Assembly: GCF_017255415.1 (NCBI RefSeq)
Contig: NZ_JAFJZZ010000001.1
Span: 992,001-1,056,000, forward strand
Origin: Clostridium aminobutyricum
GTDB taxonomy: Bacteria; Bacillota; Clostridia; Peptostreptococcales; Anaerovoracaceae
Direction of reading: 5' to 3'
DNA length: 64,000 bases
Shown here: positions 1-9,159 of the stretch, piece by piece
Layout: each line of letters starts with the position of its first letter
Numbering within the stretch: position 1 is the stretch's first letter
Translations under genes and position numbers: made by a program
The notes under the pieces: generated by a model
What the model was told of the DNA's origin: nothing
The model's input: the letters and a program-made list of their open reading frames with translations, nothing else
Databases searched by the model: none

Positions 1-139
1 CTTGCTTTTTCTTGTCCCTGCATTCCTTACATCTCTTCGGTTCGTTGTCAAAACCCTTTTCCTTGTAGAATTCCTGTTCTCCAACAGTAAATACAAACTC
101 GCTTCCGCAATCCTGACAAATAAGTGTTCTGTCTTCCAT
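1..139 (-). CDS. Zinc-ribbon domain protein (5' part only, cut by window edge)
   Basis: Reading leftwards from an ATG at 139, 46 codons run open to the window edge. The visible protein has two CxxC pairs, Cys8-Cys11 and Cys37-Cys40, separated by about 25 residues and followed by a Lys/Arg-rich stretch. This matches the small zinc-ribbon proteins of the zf-trcl type found in many Clostridia, which have no settled function. A GGAGG lies about eight bases before the ATG, supporting the start. The C-terminus lies outside the window, so length and any further domain cannot be judged. Confidence 0.75.
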   Translation of the reverse strand, partial: MEDRTLICQDCGSEFVFTVGEQEFYKEKGFDNEPKRCKECRDKKKQ

Positions 140-425
140 AATAATATTTCCTCCATGTTAATAAAAAAAGTTATCTAAATATCTAAAATATCATTATGGT
201 AAACGATTGAGGTCAGAAGTTTTTTCTTAACAGATGCTAGGGACATTAGTTTCCAAGAAAAGAATTTTCTATGTTCATATCGAGCCAAAGTTATTTTAAA
301 TATTTAATGAGTTTATTATATAGTGAATAAGAGCAAATGTCTACTACTTTTTGTATTTTCACAAAATTAACTTTTTTTACTTTTTGAAGACATTATTGGG
401 GTTTTTAGTTATTTATCTGCTTTTT
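140..425. other. AT-rich intergenic region, no gene seen
   Basis: This stretch separates the zinc-ribbon gene from the last gene of the Tad locus. It is very AT-rich with several A/T runs. I found no open frame with a ribosome binding site, no convincing hairpin with a U-run and no clear repeat. The promoter of the zinc-ribbon gene probably lies here but I cannot place it. Confidence 0.5.
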
Positions 426-950
426 TTACCAACCACAAATATGTACTTCTCTCTTTAATTCTCCTATATAATTAATAAGCCCCTCTCTGCTTATATTGGA
501 ATAATCTAGCTTATATATTATCATTTCAAGATATTCACAAGCCCTTTTTTCAAGAACCAATTTTTTTATTTCGATTAAAATATTCACCATTTTGGCAGAG
601 AAAGCTTCCATTTCTTGATCATCCACTACAGGGTCAAACATCAAACGTACCTGATCAAATTTTTTAGAGAAGAATATCTCTTCTTTAAGAAGAGTATAAC
701 GGTTAAAAAGAATCAAATGATTTTCTGCATCCTTGATGCTCAATAATAATTTTTCTATCATATGCAGCAATTCATAAGGATTATTTAAATTCAAATGAAC
801 CATAGGAATATAATCCTCCGAAAAATACGTCACATACCATTTATCCTCTTTTTCTATAAAAGACATAGGTAAGAAAGCACTGCATTGACCTTCCGAAAAT
901 ATTTTTATTTCAAAGTTTTTGATTCTATTTTTGACAAAAATTTTTTCCAT
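426..950 (-). CDS. Uncharacterised Tad-locus protein, perhaps DUF6382-like
   Basis: A 174-residue soluble protein with no signal peptide or membrane segment. It is the last gene of the leftward Tad cluster, four bases after the pseudopilin gene upstream, so it is almost surely co-transcribed. The N-terminal part (short basic start, then alternating strands, then an acidic helical region) resembles the DUF6382 region that Clostridia often encode beside Tad genes, where it is usually fused to an FHA domain; no FHA domain is present here. I do not recognise catalytic residues. The DUF assignment is tentative; the gene and its operon membership are secure. Confidence 0.6.
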   Translation of the reverse strand: MEKIFVKNRIKNFEIKIFSEGQCSAFLPMSFIEKEDKWYVTYFSEDYIPMVHLNLNNPYELLHMIEKLLLSIKDAENHLILFNRYTLLKEEIFFSKKFDQVRLMFDPVVDDQEMEAFSAKMVNILIEIKKLVLEKRACEYLEMIIYKLDYSNISREGLINYIGELKREVHICGW

Positions 951-954
951 CTTT

Positions 955-1719
955 TTATCCTCCGCATTTCAGACATGCAGAATAATGACGCTGTATGGCT
1001 TCCGATTTTTCTATTTCAACCACGTATCGGTCTACGATGTAACAATTTCCTCGGTGATAGACTTGCCCGCTATTTTTGAAACAATATACCAGACTGCCAT
1101 TTTCCAAACTATTTGGTTTGCAAATTTTGCAGGGTTGATAGGTTCTTTTTATTCCGGAGGTTAATACAGTTTGAGTAGCTGCAACCGCTATATAGGAACA
1201 ATTTTTCTGGTGATATTTCTTCCCTTCGTTCGGGAAAATCCAAACTAATTCAGACTCTTCTTCCTTCTGCATTTCTTGAGCATTCATTTTCTCATCATAA
1301 TGATCCGAACCAACAAAAGCCCTGCATACAATGGTCTCATTTCCGGGAATATCCCCATAGAAATTAATTGGAAAACCTATATTTATATTGTAAACGACAT
1401 TAAAATAAATTAGTTTATCTAGATTCCCAAACGAATACAAATACTTTAGGTCCTTTATCTGAACCTGATTAATCGCTTTATTTTCATCGCAAATCCTTTC
1501 TTCTAATTTATTAGAAAATTCAACAATTTTAGTTTTGCCTACATCGGTGTAAGATTCAATAGCCAGTAACCTTGTTTCGTCCAAAGCTGTATTCATTACA
1601 TTTTCATTGATACAATGTACCTTAATCAAATAGCCTACCGTTAGAATGCCGAGGATAACCAACGGTAAAAGAATGGAGGCTTCAACGGTAAGTGTACCTT
1701 TTTTAGTATATCTGAACAT
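955..1719 (-). CDS. TadE-like pseudopilin with two C-terminal HxxxC...CxxC repeats
   Basis: Begins MFRYTKKGTLTVEAS: a basic leader, a prepilin-peptidase-type Gly8, Glu at +5 and a hydrophobic helix (about 15-34), as in TadE pseudopilins. The C-terminal third is unusual. Two tandem units each carry Tyr-His-x3-Cys, about 22 residues, then Cys-x2-Cys (roughly 168-200 and 221-252), a four-ligand zinc-site pattern like the YHxxxC...PCxxC modules on some secreted nucleases and ComEC-like proteins. The start at 1719 has AGAGG seven bases upstream; an in-frame ATG at 1737 lacks a site. It overlaps the upstream gene by 17 bases. Likely a minor pilin or assembly component exposed outside the membrane. 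Confidence 0.7.
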   Translation of the reverse strand: MFRYTKKGTLTVEASILLPLVILGILTVGYLIKVHCINENVMNTALDETRLLAIESYTDVGKTKIVEFSNKLEERICDENKAINQVQIKDLKYLYSFGNLDKLIYFNVVYNINIGFPINFYGDIPGNETIVCRAFVGSDHYDEKMNAQEMQKEEESELVWIFPNEGKKYHQKNCSYIAVAATQTVLTSGIKRTYQPCKICKPNSLENGSLVYCFKNSGQVYHRGNCYIVDRYVVEIEKSEAIQRHYSACLKCGG

Positions 1720-3025
1720 AACAATACCTCTGCCCATTTACACTAGCTTCATATTTTAGACCGACATAACAATCCTTAATAGCAAAAGATTGATCTGCAT
1801 TCATCTTTAAGTTAATCTGAATTAGGTCCATGATTCTTAATAATTTTGTTTCTCTATTCTGAAAATATAAGAATAGTTTTAAATAGTCTCTATAGGAATA
1901 CCCTTGATCGGATTTCGGTGATATATAGCTTTTGCCGTTTGATCCTCTCAAGGCTGCCGTAAGAGTTAAGGCCCAAGTTGATTTCGATTTGATTAATGCA
2001 ACCTTTTGGCCTGATTCTAATAATTTCATATCATTAACGGTTTCAGCATAAGCCCAAGTTTCCGCCAAAATTCCCGCTGTGATTGCTGCTTCGGGTCCTG
2101 GTGTCATGATTTCTGCCAAACTCAGGACTTCTTGACGTTTCTGGGGATCGGTCCCAACATGTATTGAGTTTAAAAGAAAATGCAACGCTTTAAAGTCCTC
2201 CATAAATTCCTCCGCATTTTCTTGATCACTTAGCTTACCGTAAAGAATATACTCCACCTCATTTTTAAAAAAGCTATTCTGCTCACTGATATTCTCATAT
2301 CTCTGATTAAAATAATTCAGAGCATATTCATTAACATAAAATTTAGCATTTTCCTTTTCGTATAATTGTTTCCATGAAGACAGTCCTTCAGCAACCATCG
2401 CAGTAATAGAAATACCATTGTCATTCAAGCCTTTTGAAGGCAAACTGTTAGTAATTTTCTGATTTATCAACTTTCTATTCCCATAATCGGTCCCTTGTGC
2501 TTCAGCGAAATTTTTACCGTCCCATTCGGTATTCACTTTTTTTCCATTGCCTGTCCCTTTGTTTCCCGACTGAGACATATAATCGATACCTAGATTCACA
2601 ACATTGTATTTCATCACATCTTCAATCTGAGTCTCAAAAACATCTATATCGGCCAAAGCATATTCTTTTAAATCACAGGAAATATCCGATGCTGACGGCT
2701 GTAAATAAGTGAGGCTTTCATGGCTTGGTAAAACTTGTCCCGGCAATTTTCGCTCAAAGCTTGAATGGATATAAAAACCTAGTTTTGAATCGACTTCTTT
2801 TTCATAGCTTTTAAAAGCCATGATCCCATAAGATTCTTTAAGTGCGAGATGATATTCCGATAAAATAGACTTTCCGGCCGATAAAAGAACAGCATCGCTG
2901 TATGAATAAGCTGCAACCGACGCCGAAGCTTGAATCAATAAAACAGCCACCATCATCAAGCATATAAATAACATAGCCAATAGCACCGCAGCTGACCCTT
3001 TTTTGTTACGATTAAATAGCTTCAT
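1703..3025 (-). CDS. Tad-locus membrane-anchored protein, DUF5702-like
   Basis: 440 residues. A short basic N-terminus (MKLFNRNKKGSAA) is followed by one long hydrophobic helix (about 13-38); the remainder looks extracytoplasmic, with mixed alpha/beta composition and no cysteine motif. Position between two TadE-like genes and a KKGSAA processing-like junction suggest a TadG-type or DUF5702 pseudopilin-like component of the Tad apparatus. It lacks the Glu5 of true TadE pseudopilins, so cleavage by the prepilin peptidase is uncertain. Its start overlaps the end of the upstream tadE gene by four bases (ATGA), a sign of translational coupling. Confidence 0.65.
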   Translation of the reverse strand: MKLFNRNKKGSAAVLLAMLFICLMMVAVLLIQASASVAAYSYSDAVLLSAGKSILSEYHLALKESYGIMAFKSYEKEVDSKLGFYIHSSFERKLPGQVLPSHESLTYLQPSASDISCDLKEYALADIDVFETQIEDVMKYNVVNLGIDYMSQSGNKGTGNGKKVNTEWDGKNFAEAQGTDYGNRKLINQKITNSLPSKGLNDNGISITAMVAEGLSSWKQLYEKENAKFYVNEYALNYFNQRYENISEQNSFFKNEVEYILYGKLSDQENAEEFMEDFKALHFLLNSIHVGTDPQKRQEVLSLAEIMTPGPEAAITAGILAETWAYAETVNDMKLLESGQKVALIKSKSTWALTLTAALRGSNGKSYISPKSDQGYSYRDYLKLFLYFQNRETKLLRIMDLIQINLKMNADQSFAIKDCYVGLKYEASVNGQRYCYVQIY

Positions 3026-3483
3026 AGTCTGATTAAGTCAACCTTTCTGATATAGTCCTTCTCATCAATTTGATACAGGTTTCCCTCTTGAAATTTATCT
3101 ACTCCTTTTAATAACGCATTTCCTTTGTACGTGTGGCTCATGCTTCCGCTAAGAATAGAGTACATTATTTTTTCTTCCTCCATTACCGTGATTTTTCGAT
3201 TGAAAGCAGCCATGCTATATTTATCTGAAGGCATAAAGGAATGTTCAAGTTCAATCCGCTCTCCTGTCTCAGTCCTAGTAAGAATCTCTTCTCTCAGACA
3301 AGTATGTAGATTGGCTTTAACGGAAGTTGCACTGTACATTGAAATGAGAATATAGATAACAGCCATCATTGCCGCCAGTATCATCGGATAAATCAATGCG
3401 GCCTCTATCATAGTGGATCCCTTTTTATTGAATAAAAGATGTCGAACAGTCATTTTCTTATACGACCTTCTATTAAAATCCAC
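3022..3483 (-). CDS. TadE-like pseudopilin
   Basis: 153 residues. NKKGSTMIEAALIYP near the N-terminus gives the classic class-III prepilin junction: Gly, then Glu at +5 and a hydrophobic helix of about 22 residues. The rest is a small extracytoplasmic domain. TadE pseudopilins are processed by the Tad prepilin peptidase and help initiate the Flp pilus. The listed start is a GTG that overlaps the upstream pilin gene by 11 bases; an ATG eleven codons in (MTVRHLLF) is an alternative, with GAAGG about 12 bases upstream. Neither start has an ideal ribosome binding site. Confidence 0.75.
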   Translation of the reverse strand: MDFNRRSYKKMTVRHLLFNKKGSTMIEAALIYPMILAAMMAVIYILISMYSATSVKANLHTCLREEILTRTETGERIELEHSFMPSDKYSMAAFNRKITVMEEEKIMYSILSGSMSHTYKGNALLKGVDKFQEGNLYQIDEKDYIRKVDLIRL

Positions 3484-3625
3484 TGTTCATTAAAGTCGAA
3501 AAGGTATTATTGATGAAGGTGGTAATTTGTGTTTTGAAAATCAACCCAATTCCAACGGCCAGAGCAATTAAAATACCGACTTGTACCATTTCCATTCCTT
3601 TTTTGTTTACCAATATCTTTTTCAT
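3473..3625 (-). CDS. Flp1-like major pilin, short type IVb pilin
   Basis: A 50-codon gene preceded by AAAGGAGG seven bases before its ATG. The product starts MKKILVNKKGMEMVQVGIL: a basic leader, Gly10 as likely cleavage site, then a 20-residue hydrophobic helix and a short polar tail (FKTQITTFINNTF). Length and shape fit the Flp1-like pilins of clostridial Tad loci. The usual Glu5 of the mature pilin is Gln here, with a Glu at +2 instead. Position directly after tadC and before the tadE genes supports the role of structural pilin. It overlaps the next gene by 11 bases. Confidence 0.75.
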   Translation of the reverse strand: MKKILVNKKGMEMVQVGILIALAVGIGLIFKTQITTFINNTFSTLMNSGF

Positions 3626-3652
3626 AACATGTCCTCCTTTTTGTGTTAAATC

Positions 3653-4777
3653 CTACATTTCCATCATTGCAGGCGCAACGGTTATCATAATTAATACTAA
3701 CAGCTGTATGGCCAATGGTATCGTTAACTTTGTTTCAGCCAGCTTGCCTTTTTCTTCTGCCTTCTTCTTTCTTTCAAACCATAGAAAGGAACTTTCTGCC
3801 TGAAGTTTACTTACCAATTCTGTTCCTTTATCTAAGTTGTCCGCCATAACATTCGTTAATCTCATGAATTCACGGTTACGGCTCCGTTCTGCAAACAACT
3901 TTAATTCAACAATTAAAGGAGAATTTACCTGGGCAGTTTTCGTGTGTATTTCCTCTAATTGATTATAAAAATAAGATTGGTTTCCGAATTTCCGTTCTCC
4001 ATAATCCCGTACAATTCTTTCAAAAGCAGCGGTTAAAACAAGCCCGGCATTCATGAGCAAAACAATTTTGTTGAGAAATTCAGGCAGCTCCTGACTAATG
4101 GATTCCTCACATTTAGCTGCTAACTTCTTTGTGGCGTCATAACGACTCAAGTATGTAAACAATAACGCTAATATTGCTGCAAAAATGATAATCGGCAATG
4201 TATTCGATTGTTTTTTCTCCCATGAGAGGCTCTGTACACCGGACAGTTCATCCGGCAGATATACTATTTTTTCCGAATCACTTTTGTTTACAGTACGTAA
4301 AAACTGTTCCACACTGACATTCGCTTCCTCTTCGGATGTTTCGGGCTCTTTCTTCTCCGTTTCAATCATTTTATTGCTGCCTTCAGCTCTTACGGTTAAA
4401 GTCACTGCCTTATTCCACTGGTTGCCATCCACCTTTCCATATACCATTAATGGTATGCTTTGATTTCCCTTTGTTGGTCTCTCAATATAGAGCCTCCCTT
4501 TTTCATCGGTTAAAAGGATCTTCTGATCATTTCCAAGGAGTTCAAAACAGGACAGGAAAATCAAAAGAAGAAAACAACATAAGATGCCTACATATCGTTT
4601 TAAATTTTCTTTCTTTATTGCTTCAATTTCATTGCCCACATTTTTTAATCCATAAATCCTAAAAAACTCTTTTTCAAAATTTATTTGTTTACCGGTGATC
4701 CGATCCGGCAATTTAACAAAAATTTTATCAATACAGCTCTCGATTATGCGCCTTAAAAAATTATTACTTTTTTTCAT
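3653..4777 (-). CDS. tadC: TadC-like pilus assembly membrane protein
   Basis: 374 residues: a cytoplasmic N-terminus, a membrane helix at about 62-82, a polar extracytoplasmic stretch of about 100 residues, a second helix at about 183-200, then a type II secretion system F (GspF/TadC) domain from about 208 and a final helix at about 352-372. TadB and TadC form the inner-membrane platform on which the CpaF ATPase drives pilus assembly. The large loop between the first two helices is longer than in typical TadC. The ATG overlaps the tadB stop by four bases. The gene for the prepilin peptidase, often nearby, is not in this window. Confidence 0.8.
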   Translation of the reverse strand: MKKSNNFLRRIIESCIDKIFVKLPDRITGKQINFEKEFFRIYGLKNVGNEIEAIKKENLKRYVGILCCFLLLIFLSCFELLGNDQKILLTDEKGRLYIERPTKGNQSIPLMVYGKVDGNQWNKAVTLTVRAEGSNKMIETEKKEPETSEEEANVSVEQFLRTVNKSDSEKIVYLPDELSGVQSLSWEKKQSNTLPIIIFAAILALLFTYLSRYDATKKLAAKCEESISQELPEFLNKIVLLMNAGLVLTAAFERIVRDYGERKFGNQSYFYNQLEEIHTKTAQVNSPLIVELKLFAERSRNREFMRLTNVMADNLDKGTELVSKLQAESSFLWFERKKKAEEKGKLAETKLTIPLAIQLLVLIMITVAPAMMEM

Positions 4778-5538
4778 ATCTTAACCTCAGTTATAATATT
4801 CATAATATAATAAGATATGGCGATACCCAACAAAGCCGCTGTCATAATGATTCGTCCTGCTAACGTCTGATACATGCTCTCTAAATAATCGGGGGATACA
4901 AGATTTAAAAAAATAATTAAAATAAAAGGCATTAAAGTGATAATTTTTGCTTCAAATTTTTTCTGGGAAGTCAACGTTCGCATATCCTTCTCTATAGACA
5001 TCTTGTCCATTAATATTTCCGAGGCTTTTAAAACAACTTGCCCTACATCTCCCCCTGTTGTCCTGCAAATGGCATATACATCTGCAAAGTTGATGATTTC
5101 TTCAATCCCACTTCTATAGGCAAAATCTTTTAAGAGCTGATCCTCATTTGCCCTGCTTCCGTCAACACTCTTTGTAATGTGTTTTAATTCGATAATGATT
5201 GGTGCTCGTTCGTCATATAGTAACTTCAAATTTTCGATTCCTTCTTTTAACGCTTCGTTCATTTGTCTTCCGGCTGAAAAAGAAGCGGATAATGAATATA
5301 ATAAGTCTCGGAATTGGAGGCACAGCTGTTCTCGTCTTTGTATGATCTTTCGTTTTAAATAGAACCTTCGCAAAGGCAGTACTAATATTCCGACCAATAT
5401 GGAAAGAAATACGCTGTTGTAAAATACAAATGCACATAGAAAGAGAAATAAAAATCCCAACATATAATATTGCTTTTTTTCTTTATTAGTCATTTCGTAG
5501 TTGTCATAATTTATAATTTCGTAAATATAATTTTCCAC
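4774..5538 (-). CDS. tadB: TadB-like pilus assembly membrane protein
   Basis: 254 residues with a hydrophobic pair at about 25-60, a cytoplasmic GspF-type domain (about 70-190: FRDLLYSLSASFSAGRQMNEAL and the conserved FADVYAICRTTGGDVGQVV region) and two C-terminal helices. This is the layout of TadB, the partner of TadC in the Tad inner-membrane platform. It shares one base with the end of cpaF and four bases with the start of tadC, so the three are translated as a block. Confidence 0.85.
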   Translation of the reverse strand: MENYIYEIINYDNYEMTNKEKKQYYMLGFLFLFLCAFVFYNSVFLSILVGILVLPLRRFYLKRKIIQRREQLCLQFRDLLYSLSASFSAGRQMNEALKEGIENLKLLYDERAPIIIELKHITKSVDGSRANEDQLLKDFAYRSGIEEIINFADVYAICRTTGGDVGQVVLKASEILMDKMSIEKDMRTLTSQKKFEAKIITLMPFILIIFLNLVSPDYLESMYQTLAGRIIMTAALLGIAISYYIMNIITEVKI

Positions 5539-6734
5539 TATAAATGAACCCCTCTTATCTGAAGCTTATCCATCTTCGTCAAACTGTTTCCTGTTTTGAT
5601 AAGTCCTTTTTCATTGTCAAATTTAAATAATCGGTTGATTTGAAACTTATTGTTTTCATAGCCGTTAATTTCTGAGATTTCCAATACCCTTCTGCTTCGA
5701 TCCGGAAGTCTTCCCAGATGAACCATGATATCGATTCCTTCTGCCAACTGACTTCTTATGGCATCGACAGGGAAATTTACGGCTTGCAGAAACATGGTTT
5801 CCAGTCTTTTCAGCATGCCTTCCACTGAATTGCCGTGACCTGTAGACAGGGAACCGTCATGTCCGGTATTCATTGCTTGCACCATGTCCAAGACTTCTTT
5901 TCCTCTGACTTCTCCTACGATAATTCGATTCGGCCTCATTCTCAAGCTGGTTTTTATAAGCTGCTGCATATCAATCATCCCCTTCCCTTGAACATTTGCG
6001 TTTCTGCATTCCATTCTCACAATGTTTTCTACCGTTTTGATCTGAAGTTCTGCAGAATCTTCGATCACAATGACACGCTCTTCATTTGGAATGTAGTTCG
6101 ATAAAACATTGAGCAAAGTCGTTTTGCCGGAGCCGGTTGAACCGCTGATGAACGTATTCTGTCCTGCCAGAATCATTTTTTGAAGAAATTCAGCCGCCTC
6201 TCGTGAAATCGTTCCGAATCGAATCAGGTCCTCCATTGTTATTGCCTTTTCCGGGAACTTTCGGATAGTTAGAATAGGTCCATTCAGCGCAATATTTTTA
6301 TAAACGGCATTCACTCTTGATCCATCCGGAAGTCTTGCATCGACAATCGGATTTAATTCATTAATTTCACGGTGCACCCTTGCCGCAATTCTTCGAATCA
6401 CCTCCTCCAATTCCTCCGTGGAAATAAAGGCAGAATCAACCTTTTCAATATCACCGAAACGCTCTATAAAAATGTTGTCTGCTCCATTCACCATGATCTC
6501 CGTCACATCATGATCAACCGAATACGGATATAAAATACTTAAATCTTTTCTTATAGAGTAGTAAATTTGATTGACAAGCTTCCTCTTCTCTTTAAATCCG
6601 AGCATCACGGTTCGCGCATCTTTCAATATAAAGTTCTCAATCTCCGCTTTGATTTCCTCATCCGTTGAATTTTCTTGTCTGCTTACGATTCTGCGTATTT
6701 CATCAATCATTAAAATCATCTCTTTTTTATCCAT
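5538..6734 (-). CDS. cpaF: CpaF/TadA-family pilus assembly ATPase
   Basis: 398 residues. The secretion-ATPase core shows Walker A GSTGSGKTT at 198-206, an Asp box (IEDSAEL) at about 224-230, Walker B region IIVGEVRG at 271-278, and a His box around MNTGHDGSLSTGHGN. These are hallmarks of the VirB11/CpaF family, hexameric ATPases that power Flp pilus extrusion. The N-terminal 60 residues form the short helical domain usual for CpaF. First gene of the Tad block; a hairpin at 6777-6807 separates it from the antiporter gene upstream. Confidence 0.9.
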   Translation of the reverse strand: MDKKEMILMIDEIRRIVSRQENSTDEEIKAEIENFILKDARTVMLGFKEKRKLVNQIYYSIRKDLSILYPYSVDHDVTEIMVNGADNIFIERFGDIEKVDSAFISTEELEEVIRRIAARVHREINELNPIVDARLPDGSRVNAVYKNIALNGPILTIRKFPEKAITMEDLIRFGTISREAAEFLQKMILAGQNTFISGSTGSGKTTLLNVLSNYIPNEERVIVIEDSAELQIKTVENIVRMECRNANVQGKGMIDMQQLIKTSLRMRPNRIIVGEVRGKEVLDMVQAMNTGHDGSLSTGHGNSVEGMLKRLETMFLQAVNFPVDAIRSQLAEGIDIMVHLGRLPDRSRRVLEISEINGYENNKFQINRLFKFDNEKGLIKTGNSLTKMDKLQIRGVHL

Positions 6735-6776
6735 TTTTATACTTAATTTCCTTTTTTTACCTTATATGCACATAAT

Positions 6777-6807
6777 AAAACAGCTGTAAAAAATTTACAA
6801 CTGTTTT
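6777..6807 (-). terminator. Near-perfect hairpin, probable terminator of the nptA-phoBR-antiporter unit
   Basis: A 14-bp stem with one mismatch (AAAACAG.TGTAAA against its complement) ends in TTTT on the minus strand. It sits about 50 bases after the antiporter stop codon and 40 bases before cpaF. The symmetric A/T flanks would let it work in either direction. Confidence 0.6.
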
Positions 6808-6855
6808 AACTCGACATTATTCGACAAATATTCAATTGGACTTAGGATGATTTCA

Positions 6856-9159
6856 TTAATTCGTCAAGATGCCTTCCTGTAAGAACAGATTCAGGGTATC
6901 CTGCCCCCCCAGTACCCAAAGCAAGTCTCCTTCTGCAATAATCATATTTTTATTCGGACCGACAATGGATAGCATATCTCTCTCTATACCGATTACAAAC
7001 CCGAAATATTTTTCTCTGATCCTTGACATCTGTATCGTTTTTTTGCAGAACTCACAGTCTTTCGTGACATTTATCGCTATGCAAAGCAAATGATTTTCTA
7101 CGTCTGTAGAAGTAAAAATCTGACCGTAACTATAATTTCTTAAAGTCAAATATTCGTCAAGTTTCAACACCTCAGCCACTTTATCGATTGCTAAACTGTA
7201 AGAATCAAGATTATATTGCTTTCCTAATGCCACAATGATATCTCCTGCTTGGATGCCTGTTTCCATATCGGGATTATTAATGTGAATTTCACCGCGGATA
7301 ATTTTTACAATGTGAACGCCAAGCAAACGTCTTGCAAAGAAGATTCTTTCCGAATTATCAACAAGCAACTTTTTCACTTCGTATTTGCCTACCAATAACG
7401 TTTCATCAAGCCACCTATGGTGCCCGCTGATTCCTCTCTTCTTTTTGTTTGAGGACAAAATTCTCTCATTAAAGTTCGCCATAAATCGAGTTTCCATTTT
7501 GATTGAATTGCTCATCATGAAATCTGACTTCATAGAGAAAATTACGATAATAACAGAAATCCACCATAATATCCATGCAGGGATAGAAGTAAGTTCTCTT
7601 ATGGTAATCATCACAAAGAAAATCGATAGGAGAATTCTTACCACTCTAAATGCCAGCAAAGGAGGTCTATTGGTTTTTTTCTTCAGCCAAAGCTTCATAT
7701 AGATGGTTTTTCTTTTATAAGACATCAGGTTGATAATCGGTGCCATTGCCATAACGGCAATCGTGCAAGCAATTATTTTGGACGTAAGCACAGAGATCTC
7801 CATTTTTAGCAGAAACGGCATGATGACATGTATTACAACAACATAAATCGAAAAAAGTATGATAGAAGTAATGATCGTTCTCGGAATATATTGACCTAAA
7901 TATGCCTTCCAATCTGCATCTTTTTCATTTTCTGTCTGCCGCTCAGAAGTGTAGGTTTTTAGTGTCTTTAACGTCTGCTTCGGAAGGATTTTAGCCAGTT
8001 TGACGTAGGCCGGTTCGATTCGTTTAATAAACATCGGCGTAGTAAAAGTAGTAATAACCGATACCGATACTACAATCGGATATAAGAAGTCACTGGTCAC
8101 CCCCAAGGTCGTTCCCAGGGAGGCTATAATGAATGAAAATTCACCGATCTGTACCATACTTAATCCTGCTCCCACCGCCGTATGCAATGAATTTCCTGAA
8201 AGCAATACACCTAACATGGCAAAAGTCATCTGTCCCAATATGGTCACTACGGTTAGAATAAGAATCGGTACTAAGTATTTTAGAATCATATCCGGATTTA
8301 CCAACATCCCTACCGAAACAAAAAAGACGGCTCCAAATAAGTCTTTTATCGGGTTAACAAGCCCCTCAATTCGTTCCGCCTTCACGGTTCCGGCTAATAT
8401 AGAGCCCGCCAAAAATGCGCCTAACGCGGAGGAAAAGCCCATATAATTCGCGATGACTACCATCGCAAGGCATAGCCCCAAGGATACAATCAATAAGGTT
8501 TCATCATTCAGGTATTTATCTGCCTTTTTTAAGCCCGTAGGAATCAAATAAATGCCCAATACCAGCCACAATACCAAATACAGAATTAACGTGCCTAACT
8601 GTTGAATCAAATCAAATCCGGATACATTTTGACTAATGGAAATGGTGGATAAAATAATCATCATAAAGATAGCAACGACATCTTCCAAAATCAACGTACC
8701 CAGAACAAGCTGTGCATATTTCTTATTTTTCAGCCCCAGCTCTTCATAGGCCTTCAGTATAATCATCGTAGAAGACAGGGATATCATTCCACCCAGGAAA
8801 ATACTATCCATTTGGCTCCATCCCATCGCCTGACCTACACCGTAACCGACAAAAACCATGGCAGTAATTAAGGTCACTGCGGTTACGATCGCACTGCCAC
8901 CAATATTGGCAATCTTATGAAAACTGAACTCAAGACCTAAGGCAAACATGATAAAGATAACACCAAGATCTGCCCACATGTGAATATTTTCTGCATCTGC
9001 AATACTTGGAAGCACAGAAAAGTGAGTGCTGGTCAAAAAACCCGCTAACACATATCCCAGTACCAAAGGCTGCTTTATTCTTTTAAATATAACGGTGGTG
9101 ATTCCGGCTACGACTAAGATCAAAGCCAAATCACTAATTAATACATCAAGTCTCTCCAT
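6856..9159 (-). CDS. CPA2-family cation:proton antiporter with cytoplasmic TrkA-C-like domains
   Basis: 767 residues. The first 390 or so form a 12-13-helix Na+/H+ exchanger domain of the KefB/monovalent cation:proton antiporter-2 type (GYVLAGFL, IFMFALGLEFS-like helix, LSSTMIILKAYEELG, FSSALGAFLAGSILAG, VGMLVNP). A linker and four extra helices (about 420-540) follow. The C-terminus carries two RCK_C/TrkA-C-like units (around 590-660 and 690-767, each with a GD(I/L)LWVLG-type turn), which in relatives bind nucleotides such as c-di-AMP. It is the final gene after phoR, with no gap, so it likely belongs to the phosphate/ion operon. Confidence 0.85.
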   Translation of the reverse strand: MERLDVLISDLALILVVAGITTVIFKRIKQPLVLGYVLAGFLTSTHFSVLPSIADAENIHMWADLGVIFIMFALGLEFSFHKIANIGGSAIVTAVTLITAMVFVGYGVGQAMGWSQMDSIFLGGMISLSSTMIILKAYEELGLKNKKYAQLVLGTLILEDVVAIFMMIILSTISISQNVSGFDLIQQLGTLILYLVLWLVLGIYLIPTGLKKADKYLNDETLLIVSLGLCLAMVVIANYMGFSSALGAFLAGSILAGTVKAERIEGLVNPIKDLFGAVFFVSVGMLVNPDMILKYLVPILILTVVTILGQMTFAMLGVLLSGNSLHTAVGAGLSMVQIGEFSFIIASLGTTLGVTSDFLYPIVVSVSVITTFTTPMFIKRIEPAYVKLAKILPKQTLKTLKTYTSERQTENEKDADWKAYLGQYIPRTIITSIILFSIYVVVIHVIMPFLLKMEISVLTSKIIACTIAVMAMAPIINLMSYKRKTIYMKLWLKKKTNRPPLLAFRVVRILLSIFFVMITIRELTSIPAWILWWISVIIVIFSMKSDFMMSNSIKMETRFMANFNERILSSNKKKRGISGHHRWLDETLLVGKYEVKKLLVDNSERIFFARRLLGVHIVKIIRGEIHINNPDMETGIQAGDIIVALGKQYNLDSYSLAIDKVAEVLKLDEYLTLRNYSYGQIFTSTDVENHLLCIAINVTKDCEFCKKTIQMSRIREKYFGFVIGIERDMLSIVGPNKNMIIAEGDLLWVLGGQDTLNLFLQEGILTN

